From Actinomycetota bacterium (GTDB lineage Bacteria; Actinomycetota; Geothermincolia; Fen-727; Anoxymicrobiaceae): a stretch of DNA of 6,562 bases. The translations under genes and the position numbers were made by a program. Within the stretch, counting starts at the first letter, position 1. Every line of letters begins with the position of its first letter. Location of the stretch: positions 1 through 6,562 of the forward strand of contig JAHIPE010000125.1 in assembly GCA_018894655.1 (NCBI GenBank). Direction: 5' to 3'. The notes under the pieces are model-generated. The model saw only the letters and a program-made list of their open reading frames with translations. It was not told the origin of the DNA and ran no database searches. Positions 1-5,615 of this stretch are shown piece after piece.

Positions 1-156
1 GACGCCTGGTTCTACCTGGCCGGTGACCTGGAGAGAGTCGGCAGGGTGGAGGAGGCGCGCGGCGCCTACGCGAAAGCGCTCGATCTATGCAGCGGAAACG
101 AACAGTGGAAGGATTTCGCAACCAAATCCGCCGAAAAACTCAACCAGCTCAAATAA
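1..156 (+). CDS. TPR-repeat protein, C-terminal fragment
   Basis: Frame 1 is open from the left edge to TAA at 154-156, giving the last 51 residues of a protein whose start lies outside the window. The first 30 or so residues fit one tetratricopeptide repeat: a Trp at position 3, a Leu-Ala-Gly turn, then 'GRVEEARGAYAKALDL', which carries the Gly and Ala-x-x-x-Tyr-x-x-Ala-Leu pattern of TPR helices A and B. A charged tail rich in Lys and Gln closes the protein. TPRs mediate protein-protein contacts, so no catalytic role can be deduced. The gene converges on the ECF operon and shares its terminator. The TPR call is fairly safe, but the identity of the whole protein is not visible. Confidence 0.75.
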   Translation, partial: DAWFYLAGDLERVGRVEEARGAYAKALDLCSGNEQWKDFATKSAEKLNQLK

Positions 157-159
157 TAA

Positions 160-190
160 ACGCAAGATAGTACCGGGTACCATCTTGCGT
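160..190. terminator. Bidirectional intrinsic terminator between convergent genes
   Basis: A 9-bp perfect stem (ACGCAAGAT with ATCTTGCGT) continues, after one A/C mismatch, into a GTA/TAC inner stem with a small CCGGG loop. On the + strand it is followed by TTTTAG. On the - strand it is followed by a T-rich run, the complement of 151-160. It lies 3 bases after the TPR stop and directly abuts the ecfT stop codon (192-194). It can therefore end both convergent transcripts. Confidence 0.8.
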
Positions 191-191
191 T

Positions 192-986
192 TTAGAGAAC
201 GAACTTGATCGCGACCGCCGCGCTGATAAACGCCAGGGTCAGGACCTTTTCCAACAACCGTATCTCGAGGGGGTACAGGCGGGTGCGGTTCCGACCGCCG
301 TTGTAGACACGGGCGTCCATTGCCACCGCCAGGTCATCTGCGTCATGGAACACCTTCACGAAAAGCGGGACAAGCACAGGGACGATGTCCTTCACCCTGC
401 GGATGAGGTTGGCGGACTCGAAGTCGGCCCCCCTGGCCATCTGCGCCTTCACCAGCTTGTGGCTCTGCTCCAGTATGCCGGGAATGAACATGAGGGTTAT
501 GCTTACGACGGTTGTAACCTGGCTGACCGGGACTTTCAGGTAGTTGAGGGGCAGCAGCAGGGACTGGAGCCCGTCGGCAAGGTCCAGCGGGGCGGTGGTC
601 ATTGTCAGCGCCGCCAGGAGGATCACCAGGAGAACTACCCGGGCCGAGAGCATGACGCCGTTGGACAGGCCGGTATCGGTCACGCTCAAGAAACCCCGGT
701 GCCACATAACCTCGCCGGGAGTGAGGAACGCCTGTAACAGGAACGTGACCAGCACGATCACCCACACCGTCTTGAGTGATTTCAAGACCGGCAGCAGGGG
801 AAGGCGGGTTGCCAGTAGCGTGACGAGGAGAAGCACGCCGAACACCAGGAGTTCCCGGCCGGTGCTGTAGAGGAAGACCAGGATCACACCGGCGACAACC
901 GCTGACAACTTTAACCGCGGGTCCGTACGGTTCAAAGGGGTATCGACCGCAAGGTACTGGCCGATAGTTATACCTCTACCTGCCAT
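192..986 (-). CDS. ecfT: ECF transporter transmembrane subunit EcfT
   Basis: The product is the 264-residue integral membrane T subunit of an energy-coupling factor transporter, which links the two ATPases to the substrate-binding S subunit in the cytoplasmic membrane. The N-terminus 'GRGITIGQYLAVDTPLNRTDPRLKL' region is typical of EcfT. Hydrophobic segments follow at about 27-60, 73-88, 112-132, 155-172 and 246-263. The cytoplasmic coupling helices carry the two Ala-Arg motifs that dock on the ATPases: ARG at 184-186, and ARV (instead of the usual ARG) at 225-227. The ATG at 984-986 is chosen because GGGAGGTGG lies just upstream; a TTG at 1010 would add eight residues without a comparable site. 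The start overlaps the end of the upstream ATPase gene by 11 bases, indicating translational coupling. It is the last gene of the minus-strand operon. Confidence 0.93.
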   Translation of the reverse strand: MAGRGITIGQYLAVDTPLNRTDPRLKLSAVVAGVILVFLYSTGRELLVFGVLLLVTLLATRLPLLPVLKSLKTVWVIVLVTFLLQAFLTPGEVMWHRGFLSVTDTGLSNGVMLSARVVLLVILLAALTMTTAPLDLADGLQSLLLPLNYLKVPVSQVTTVVSITLMFIPGILEQSHKLVKAQMARGADFESANLIRRVKDIVPVLVPLFVKVFHDADDLAVAMDARVYNGGRNRTRLYPLEIRLLEKVLTLAFISAAVAIKFVL

Positions 987-1833
987 CTTCCACCTCCCTG
1001 CGGCGGGCAAGCGCCTTTGCCAGGCAGGAGGGGTCCGAGGGATCCTCTAAGGCGATACCGGCGTGGAGAAGCTCCCTCGCCAGGACCCCCCACTGGGGAA
1101 GCTGTACGCCAAGGGCAAGCATGTCGGCCTCGCCTGACATCAGGTCGGCCTTGCTCTCGATGACGAGGAGGCGGCCTTCCGACAGCAGGGCGAACCTGTC
1201 GGCAAGCGGCCAGGTGCCGGAGAGGTCGTGGGTGACCACTATAACGGTGGCCAGCTTGCGGTTGAGATAACTCGAGAGCGCGCCAATGAGATGCTCGCGG
1301 CCGTCGCGGTCCAGGCCGATGAACGGCTCGTCCAGCACCAGCACCTCCGGACTCATGGCGAGGACCCCGGCTAGCGCCACCCGCCTTTTCTCTCCCTCGG
1401 ACAAGGAGAACGGCGACCTTCCGCCTGTCTCTTCGAGTGATAATCCCACCAGCGTGGAGGCCTCGTCGACCCGCCCGGCGAGCTCATCGCCGCGAAGCCC
1501 CTGGTTACGCGGCCCGAATTCGATATCTTTTCGGACGGTGTCGGCGAAGAGCTGGTCCTCGGGTGACTGGAAGAGGAGGCCAACCTTCCTGTGCAACTTC
1601 CGCAGCCGGACCCTGCTCCCGACCGGTTTTCCATCGTAGAGCACCGACCCGGACGTGGGGGCAAGGAGACCGGCGCACACCTGGGCAAGCGTCGATTTTC
1701 CCGAGCCGTTACTCCCCGCCACGCAGAGCACCTCGCCGGGCCGGGCATCCAGGCTGATCCCTCTGAGCGCCATGCCGGTACCCTGAAGCGGGTACGAGTA
1801 GGAGACGTTCTCCAGGCTCAGGCGCGAGACCAT
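976..1833 (-). CDS. ecfA2: ECF transporter ATPase subunit EcfA2
   Basis: This 285-residue cytoplasmic ABC ATPase is the second of the pair that powers the ECF transporter. Motifs in order: Walker A GSNGSGKST at 40-48, Q-loop Gln89 in 'LLFQSPEDQLF', signature LSEGE at 144-148 (a variant of LSGGQ), Walker B VLVLDE at 164-169 with catalytic Glu169, D-loop GLD at 173-175, and switch His202 in VVTHD. The DEPFIGLD form is EcfA2-like, contrasting with the DE-x-TSMLD of its neighbour. A C-terminal extension (about 240-285) with an LPQWGVLARELLHAGI segment is usual for ECF ATPases. ATG at 1831-1833 is preceded by GGAGGAG eight bases upstream. The gene overlaps ecfA1 by 16 bases and ecfT by 11 bases, so the three are co-transcribed and probably co-translated. 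Confidence 0.93.
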   Translation of the reverse strand: MVSRLSLENVSYSYPLQGTGMALRGISLDARPGEVLCVAGSNGSGKSTLAQVCAGLLAPTSGSVLYDGKPVGSRVRLRKLHRKVGLLFQSPEDQLFADTVRKDIEFGPRNQGLRGDELAGRVDEASTLVGLSLEETGGRSPFSLSEGEKRRVALAGVLAMSPEVLVLDEPFIGLDRDGREHLIGALSSYLNRKLATVIVVTHDLSGTWPLADRFALLSEGRLLVIESKADLMSGEADMLALGVQLPQWGVLARELLHAGIALEDPSDPSCLAKALARRREVEDGR

Positions 1834-2648
1834 TGTAGCAACTCCTCCGCGGTGAGGACGTCCCCGTCCATGATGTGGCCGAGCGTGGCAAGCTCCCGGG
1901 CGACCATGGTGGCGGGAAGCGGGTCCAGCCCGAGGTCCCGCACGCGGGTGGGGTCGGAGAGGAGTTCGCCCGGCGGGCCGCCCCCGGCTACCCGGCCGCC
2001 TTCCAGGATGACGACGTGATCGGCTGCCGCGGCCTCCTCGAGGAAGTGGGTCACATGGATGATTCCCACTCCCCGCTCCCGGAGGTCCGCGTACAGCTTC
2101 AGGACACCGGCTTGCGATCTCACGTCAAGCATCGAGGTGGACTCGTCGCTGATCAGGAAGGACGGCTCCATCGCAACCGCCCCGGCGACCGCCACCAGTT
2201 GTTTCTGGCCCTGGGATAGTTGCTGGGGTTGCCGCCGGGCGATATCAAGGATGCCCGCGAGTCCGAGTGCCTCGTCAACCCGCTTCCTTATTACCGCGGG
2301 GGCTAGCCCGAGGTTCTCCGGGCCGAACGCCACCTCTTCCTCCACGGTAGACCCAACCATCCGCGTATCCGGTGCCTGGAACACGATAGCGACCTGCTTT
2401 CGTATCTCGGGCGCGTTGCCGGGCCGGGAGGTATCGAGGCCACAGGAGAGGACCCTCCCCTTCCCGGGTGTGAGGAGACCGTTCAGGCACAACGCCAGGG
2501 TGGATTTGCCTGACCCGTTCCTCCCCAGGACCACGTAGAACCTACCTTGCCGGAAACGCTGGCTGACGTTGTCCAGGGCGGGCTCCGGCATGCGGGGGTA
2601 CGTGAAAGAGAGATCCTCAACTACGATCTGGTGGGGATTGACGTGCAT
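1818..2648 (-). CDS. ecfA1: ECF transporter ATPase subunit EcfA1
   Basis: This 276-residue ABC ATPase is the first ATPase of the ECF module. Visible motifs: aromatic A-loop region 'LSFTYP' at 13-18, Walker A GRNGSGKST at 42-50, Q-loop Gln91, signature LSQGQ at 144-148, Walker B SFLISDE at 163-169 with catalytic Glu169, then STSMLD, close to the DEATSMLD of EcfA1 proteins, and switch His201 in HVTHF. The C-terminal segment 'LPATMVARELATLG...LTAEELLQ' (about 244-272) is the ECF-specific tail. ATG at 2646-2648 follows the stop of the upstream membrane protein gene by 3 bases and has only a weak ribosome site, so translation probably depends on coupling to that gene. Linkage to EcfA2 and EcfT makes the family assignment firm; the transported substrate is not indicated by the ATPases. 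Confidence 0.93.
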   Translation of the reverse strand: MHVNPHQIVVEDLSFTYPRMPEPALDNVSQRFRQGRFYVVLGRNGSGKSTLALCLNGLLTPGKGRVLSCGLDTSRPGNAPEIRKQVAIVFQAPDTRMVGSTVEEEVAFGPENLGLAPAVIRKRVDEALGLAGILDIARRQPQQLSQGQKQLVAVAGAVAMEPSFLISDESTSMLDVRSQAGVLKLYADLRERGVGIIHVTHFLEEAAAADHVVILEGGRVAGGGPPGELLSDPTRVRDLGLDPLPATMVARELATLGHIMDGDVLTAEELLQWSRA

Positions 2649-2651
2649 CGG

Positions 2652-3164
2652 TTACCCAGTCGCCGGGGATACGCCCTGAAGCGAAACCGCCACCCGGCGC
2701 GAGGCGAACCCAACAAACAGCCCGGTGGGAACGGAGATCAACACCAGGTAGGGGAGATAGAAAAACAGCGCGGCGTGCTGGATCAGCAGGAACGCGGCGG
2801 CCAGTTGCACCACATTGTGGGTGACTGCCCCGGCAACGCTTACCCCCACGATACTCAGGTAACGCTTCAGCAGTAGGTAAAGAGCGATCATCACCAGCGT
2901 GCTTACGATGCCGCCGGAGAAGCTCAGGAACAATCCCACCACGCTACCCCGCAGAAGTCCACCCAGGATAGACCTGAGGACAGTTACCTCGATGGCCATC
3001 CTGGGGCCGAATACGTAGAGTGCTAAGACCGTGGCGATGTTGGCCAGCCCCAACTTGGCCCCGGGCACCGGCAGGAGGGGGGGGAACGTGCTCTCGATTA
3101 TACTTAGAACCAGCCCTATCGAAACCAGGAGGGCGAGGTTGGTGACCCGGCGACTCGTTGGCAA
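2652..3164 (-). CDS. Gx transporter family / HepPP synthase component I-like S-type membrane protein
   Basis: This 170-residue, very hydrophobic protein belongs to the family named 'Gx transporter' or, historically, 'heptaprenyl diphosphate synthase component I'. Family hallmarks visible here are an 'ESTFPPLLPVPGAKLGLANI' block at 24-43, 'LRSILGGLLRGS' at 63-74, 'SFSGG' at 81-85, 'GVSVAGAVTHNVVQL' at 107-121 and 'LPYLVLISVPTGLFVG' at 137-152. About five or six membrane helices fit, as in ECF S subunits. The start is a TTG at 3162-3164, preceded by AGGTGAG six bases upstream; that ribosome site overlaps the TAG stop of the NusG-II gene. The frame stays open further upstream, but the extension runs inside the neighbouring gene and is Arg/His-rich, unlike a membrane protein. 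Its position directly before EcfA1-EcfA2-EcfT suggests it is the S subunit of this transporter. The old prenyl-synthase name is poorly founded for a protein of this type. Confidence 0.88.
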   Translation of the reverse strand: MPTSRRVTNLALLVSIGLVLSIIESTFPPLLPVPGAKLGLANIATVLALYVFGPRMAIEVTVLRSILGGLLRGSVVGLFLSFSGGIVSTLVMIALYLLLKRYLSIVGVSVAGAVTHNVVQLAAAFLLIQHAALFFYLPYLVLISVPTGLFVGFASRRVAVSLQGVSPATG

Positions 3165-3175
3165 AGTACGCTCAC

Positions 3176-3589
3176 CTACTCCGTTATCGCATCCACGTCG
3201 CGGGGTTTTCCCCCGCCGGTGATACGTATGACAACGCGGTTGGGAAGGCACACGATGCTCTGGCCGGTGGAGTCTATCCGGCCCATGCCCACGCACAGCT
3301 TATCCCGGCAGGCGCTCTCGGCCATCCAGACCGTACCGTACTCAACCACAACGGTGCTGGCCCCCTGCGCGCCCTGGACCCTCAGCGTCCTGCAACCCTG
3401 GTTGTCGCCGAGTTCCAGGCGCCGGACCTCCTCACCGTTCACCTCGATTATTGCCAGGGACCCTTTCTCGCCCGCGCTGGCACGGGAGACCGGAACCATC
3501 GAGGCAATCGAAGCCGCGATGACGAGGGCCACCAGCACGATGTCGCCGGCCTTTATCTTTCCTGTTACGGATTTCGTGGTTCGCTCCAT
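3176..3589 (-). CDS. NusG domain II-containing membrane-anchored protein
   Basis: A 137-residue protein with one N-terminal membrane helix (about 15-35) and an extracytosolic NusG-II domain. The family pattern is clear: 'SLAIIEVNGEEVRRLEL' at 44-60, the motif ESACRDKLCV at 91-100 with Cys94 and Cys99, then GQSIVCLPNRVVIRI at 109-123 with Cys114, and a C-terminal DVDAIT. Cys66 is an additional cysteine. Despite the name this is not the transcription factor NusG; members are small exported proteins of unclear role, often beside Gx transporter genes. ATG at 3587-3589 is chosen, with AGAGGG upstream; a GTG at 3616 would add nine residues but has no ribosome site. It is the first gene of the five-gene operon and ends 11 bases before the Gx start. 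Confidence 0.88.
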   Translation of the reverse strand: MERTTKSVTGKIKAGDIVLVALVIAASIASMVPVSRASAGEKGSLAIIEVNGEEVRRLELGDNQGCRTLRVQGAQGASTVVVEYGTVWMAESACRDKLCVGMGRIDSTGQSIVCLPNRVVIRITGGGKPRDVDAITE

Positions 3590-3723
3590 CCGGGATCGCC
3601 CTCTAGTGCCTGACACCCGGCAGCGCCGTCCCGGCGCCGCGGGTTATTGGATTCCACGCAGCAGATATTCTATCATCAAAGTGGACATGTCCGGACGAAA
3701 AGGAATCCAAGGAGGTTTCCCGG
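3590..3723. promoter_or_regulatory. Divergent promoter region with palindromic operator candidate
   Basis: This 134-bp gap separates the NusG-II/Gx/ECF operon from the acetyltransferase gene. On the + strand TTGGAT (3647-3652), an 18-bp spacer and TATCAT (3671-3676) form a plausible sigma70 promoter. On the - strand TTGATG (3679-3674), a 17-bp spacer and TGGAAT (3656-3651) form a weaker one that overlaps it. A perfect 10-bp palindrome GGACATGTCC lies at 3683-3692, near the expected + start site. The 9-bp sequences TTGGATTCC (3647-3655) and GGAATCCAA (3702-3710) form a perfect inverted repeat. A GC-rich hairpin GCGCCG-TCC-CGGCGC at 3623-3637 falls in the operon's leader. The promoter calls are pattern matches only. 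Confidence 0.4.
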
Positions 3724-4179
3724 TTGCTCCGAATCGATAGGGCGGGAGTAAGGGACCACGGCGTGGTCACCGGTTTCCTGTTGGAGTACTCACGCGCCAA
3801 CCAGTGGGAGCCGGAGGATGACCGCGACCGGTGGGAGAGAATCGTCGCCGAGTTGCTCAACTCGGAGAGATGGTTGTTTCTCATCGCCCATGACGACGAT
3901 GAACCGGTGGGAATGGCCGCTGTCAGTTTCTGCCTATCCCTTACCAGTTCCCGCGAGGAGGCCCGGTTGGCGGTCATCCTGGTTGACGAGGGTCACCGGC
4001 GATTGGGGATAGGCACGTTGCTGATGGAGTCGGTGGTGGCCGCGGTCGGCAGGCGTGGCTGTCGGGAACTCGAGGCCCGGGTGGATCGCCGGGAGGAGGC
4101 CGCCATCGCGTTCTACAACCGGTTTGACAACCCGCGGGAGCGGTTGGTACTAACCTGGCCCTGCGGGCGCAACGATTAG
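3724..4179 (+). CDS. GNAT family N-acetyltransferase
   Basis: This 151-residue soluble protein has a GNAT fold and is predicted to move an acetyl group from acetyl-CoA to an amine of unknown identity. The acetyl-CoA pyrophosphate loop is seen as 'EGHRRLGIGTLL' at 89-100, matching the (Q/R)-x-x-G-x-G/A pattern with Arg92, Gly95 and Gly97, followed by the usual helix. Before it lies the strand-turn 'RLAVILVDEG'. Near the end, 'EEAAIAFYNRFDN' (125-137) is the C-terminal motif carrying the conserved Ala-x-x-Phe-Tyr. The start is TTG at 3724-3726, seven bases after a strong AAGGAGGT (3709-3716). The length is normal. It is divergent from the ECF operon and convergent with the GGDEF-like gene, with the MITE in between. 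The substrate cannot be deduced. Confidence 0.88.
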   Translation: MLRIDRAGVRDHGVVTGFLLEYSRANQWEPEDDRDRWERIVAELLNSERWLFLIAHDDDEPVGMAAVSFCLSLTSSREEARLAVILVDEGHRRLGIGTLLMESVVAAVGRRGCRELEARVDRREEAAIAFYNRFDNPRERLVLTWPCGRND

Positions 4180-4192
4180 GCCGACGAGAGCC

Positions 4193-4197
4193 CTTAG
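4193..4197 (+). repeat. Left CTTAG target-site duplication
   Basis: CTTAG abuts the outer end of the left terminal inverted repeat. The same 5 bases in the same orientation abut the right one at 4358-4362. Matching direct repeats at both element borders are what transposition leaves as a target-site duplication. Confidence 0.7.
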
Positions 4198-4357
4198 TGC
4201 CCCGCTCCATAAATACGCCTGCATTCGAACGTCGATGCATCCGCACCTGCTGCGTTCCGCTCCCTCGCGGTACTCACGGAGTACAGCTCGGTCGCGCGCC
4301 TTGCATGAGCGGTGCCTCGGCGCTCTCGATACGACACCGTATTTATGGAACGGGGCA
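4198..4357. mobile_element. MITE-like non-autonomous element, 160 bp
   Basis: The left terminus TGCCCCGCTCCATAAATACG (4198-4217) is the reverse complement of 4338-4357 with one mismatch in 20 (C4205). Both termini are bordered by CTTAG direct repeats, giving an element with intact ends and a 5-bp target duplication. The interior has no plausible gene; the open frames crossing it are not protein-like. Inner sequences continue to pair imperfectly toward a perfect GTACTC-ACG-GAGTAC hairpin at 4270-4284, whose centre coincides with the centre of the element, so the entire unit could fold as one long hairpin. It sits between two convergent genes, where insertion is least harmful and where its transcript could act as a terminator or stabilising 3' end. 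No transposase in this window matches these ends, so the parent family is unknown. Confidence 0.72.
4270..4284. repeat. Central perfect hairpin of the MITE-like element
   Basis: GTACTC (4270-4275), loop ACG, GAGTAC (4279-4284) form a 6-bp perfect stem. Its midpoint (4277) matches the midpoint of the 160-bp element, so it would cap the long hairpin formed by the terminal repeats. Confidence 0.65.
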
Positions 4358-4362
4358 CTTAG
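4358..4362 (+). repeat. Right CTTAG target-site duplication
   Basis: CTTAG directly follows the right terminal inverted repeat and matches the copy at 4193-4197 in sequence and orientation. Confidence 0.7.
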
Positions 4363-4402
4363 CAACAACCCGATAGAGGTCGTGGTAGAAGACGCGTGGT
4401 CG

Positions 4403-5221
4403 TCAGGCCACGGTGTCCTTGTGTCGGCTCTCCCGCAGGTTGACCCCCAGGACCTCCACCGTATCCTTGTCCTTCGGATACTCGAGGATCACGGTCCTAA
4501 TGCAATCCTCACGCCGAGCGTCCAGGCCGTGGCGGTCGAGATAGCCGGCCACCTTGCTCTTCATCCTGAGGGTGGCGCAGGTGGCTCCATCGAAGTTGGT
4601 GTTAGTGAAGAGGACCGCGAACGTGGTGCCTTCAATGCGGGCGGCCTCGTCCGCCCCACGGATACTTCCCCTGATAACCGAGTTGCCGATATCCCTTATC
4701 ACCTTGTTGCGGGTCTTCTTCTTCAACGGGTGGAGCACTTCGTCGTTGACGGTGATATTCATCAGCGAGAACTTTGTGCCGTAGCGGTCGAACTCGCTGA
4801 TATATTTATCGATAAGCTTCGCCAGGTACTTGGAGTTGTACAGGCTGGTGATGTCGTCCACGTAGTCGTGGTGCTCCAGCTTGATGAACAGGTACTTGAG
4901 CCTGACGTTGAGCTCGCCGGCGACAAACGCGACAATCGCGAACACCGCTGTCCTGAGCAGGAATATCTGCAACGCGGTGCTTCTATCGATGTCGGTGGAA
5001 AACACGAGTGTTACCACCGCGTATATCGCCGTGGCCGCGACGAATGATGCAAGGGCGCCCTTGCGGCCGTAGTGGAGCCCGCCGAACAGGACCAGCAGGA
5101 TCATGGCCTGCCCGAAGATATCGGAGACCCGGTTGGTGCTCGAGACCGTAGCGGCGATGGTTCCCGCTACGGCACAGACCCCAACGACCATCGCCAGCAG
5201 CTCAAACCTCGAGTACTTCAA
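4403..5221 (-). CDS. Membrane protein with degenerate GGDEF domain
   Basis: A 272-residue protein. The first 105 residues hold about four membrane helices (roughly 7-27, 36-52, 55-75, 86-104) with short loops. A GGDEF-type domain follows, opening with 'DDITSLYNSKYL' (122-133), equivalent to the D-x-L/V-T-x-LYN start of diguanylate cyclases. The signature loop reads EGTTF (197-201) instead of GGDEF, and the metal-binding Asp region reads MNITVND (154-160), so c-di-GMP synthesis is very unlikely. RGAD at 188-191 lies exactly five residues before the signature, the place of the RxxD inhibitory site that binds c-di-GMP. An effector or receptor role is therefore inferred. The start is TTG at 5219-5221 with TTGGAGG upstream. 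It lies 34 bases after the pilin-like gene on the same strand and is probably co-transcribed with it. Confidence 0.8.
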   Translation of the reverse strand: MKYSRFELLAMVVGVCAVAGTIAATVSSTNRVSDIFGQAMILLVLFGGLHYGRKGALASFVAATAIYAVVTLVFSTDIDRSTALQIFLLRTAVFAIVAFVAGELNVRLKYLFIKLEHHDYVDDITSLYNSKYLAKLIDKYISEFDRYGTKFSLMNITVNDEVLHPLKKKTRNKVIRDIGNSVIRGSIRGADEAARIEGTTFAVLFTNTNFDGATCATLRMKSKVAGYLDRHGLDARREDCIRTVILEYPKDKDTVEVLGVNLRESRHKDTVA

Positions 5222-5255
5222 CCTGACGCCTCCAATCTATAACGAAGAAGCAATA

Positions 5256-5615
5256 TCATAGTTCATGGCCTGGCTCCGGGCAGGTAACGGTGCCGGTGGC
5301 AGGGCTATAGTTATCACGATAGTCGAAGTTCCCTGAAGGGCATGTCCAGTCGAACGAATCTTTCAGGTAATCGGGTTTCAGGTCCTCGAGGCTGCCCGGG
5401 TAATTGCCTTCATGAGTGGATATATACAGTATAATGCTGCCGGTTAGTATCCGGAGGTTGGCCTTGCAGGCCGATTCCCTTGCCTTACGTTGTGAGACAC
5501 TCATGGTCATTACAACGATCGTTACCAGGATTCCCATTATCAGCATGGTTATCATCAACTCGACGATGGTGAAACCGCGATCGCCTCTCGCTTTCCTTCC
5601 ACGCCGTTTAATCAA
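5256..5615 (-). CDS. Type IV pilin-like / pseudopilin prepilin
   Basis: A 119-residue prepilin. A basic leader of 14 residues ends in Gly14, followed by FTIVELMITMLIMGILVTIV. This is the class III signal cleaved by prepilin peptidase between Gly14 and Phe15, with Glu19 at mature position +5. The hydrophobic helix runs to about residue 39. The remainder is a short soluble head with 'NYPGSLEDLKPDYLK' (71-85), a pattern common in GspG/ComGC-like pseudopilins, and Cys92 and Cys112 that could form a C-terminal disulfide; Cys50 is extra. The only in-frame start near the leader is TTG at 5613-5615, with a weak GGGG upstream. No assembly ATPase, platform protein or peptidase is in the window, so the protein must use machinery encoded elsewhere. 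Whether it belongs to a pilus, a secretion system or competence cannot be decided. Confidence 0.87.
   Translation of the reverse strand: MIKRRGRKARGDRGFTIVELMITMLIMGILVTIVVMTMSVSQRKARESACKANLRILTGSIILYISTHEGNYPGSLEDLKPDYLKDSFDWTCPSGNFDYRDNYSPATGTVTCPEPGHEL

Noticed and set aside
987..1010. Alternative TTG start for ecfT adding eight residues
   Set aside because: The ATG at 986 has a strong GGGAGGTGG site just upstream and gives the usual EcfT N-terminus.
3165..3296. N-terminal extension of the Gx protein to 214 residues
   Set aside because: The extra residues overlap the NusG-II gene and are Arg/His-rich; TTG at 3164 with AGGTGAG gives a family-like N-terminus.
3590..3723. FMN or other riboswitch in the leader of the transporter operon
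   Set aside because: The space is short and I see no conserved riboswitch core; only a small GC hairpin and DNA palindromes are present.
4235..5047. Long + strand open frame (270 codons) over the MITE and the GGDEF-like gene
   Set aside because: It lies antisense to a protein with clear membrane helices and a GGDEF-type fold, starts inside the mobile element, has no ribosome site and shows no recognisable domain.
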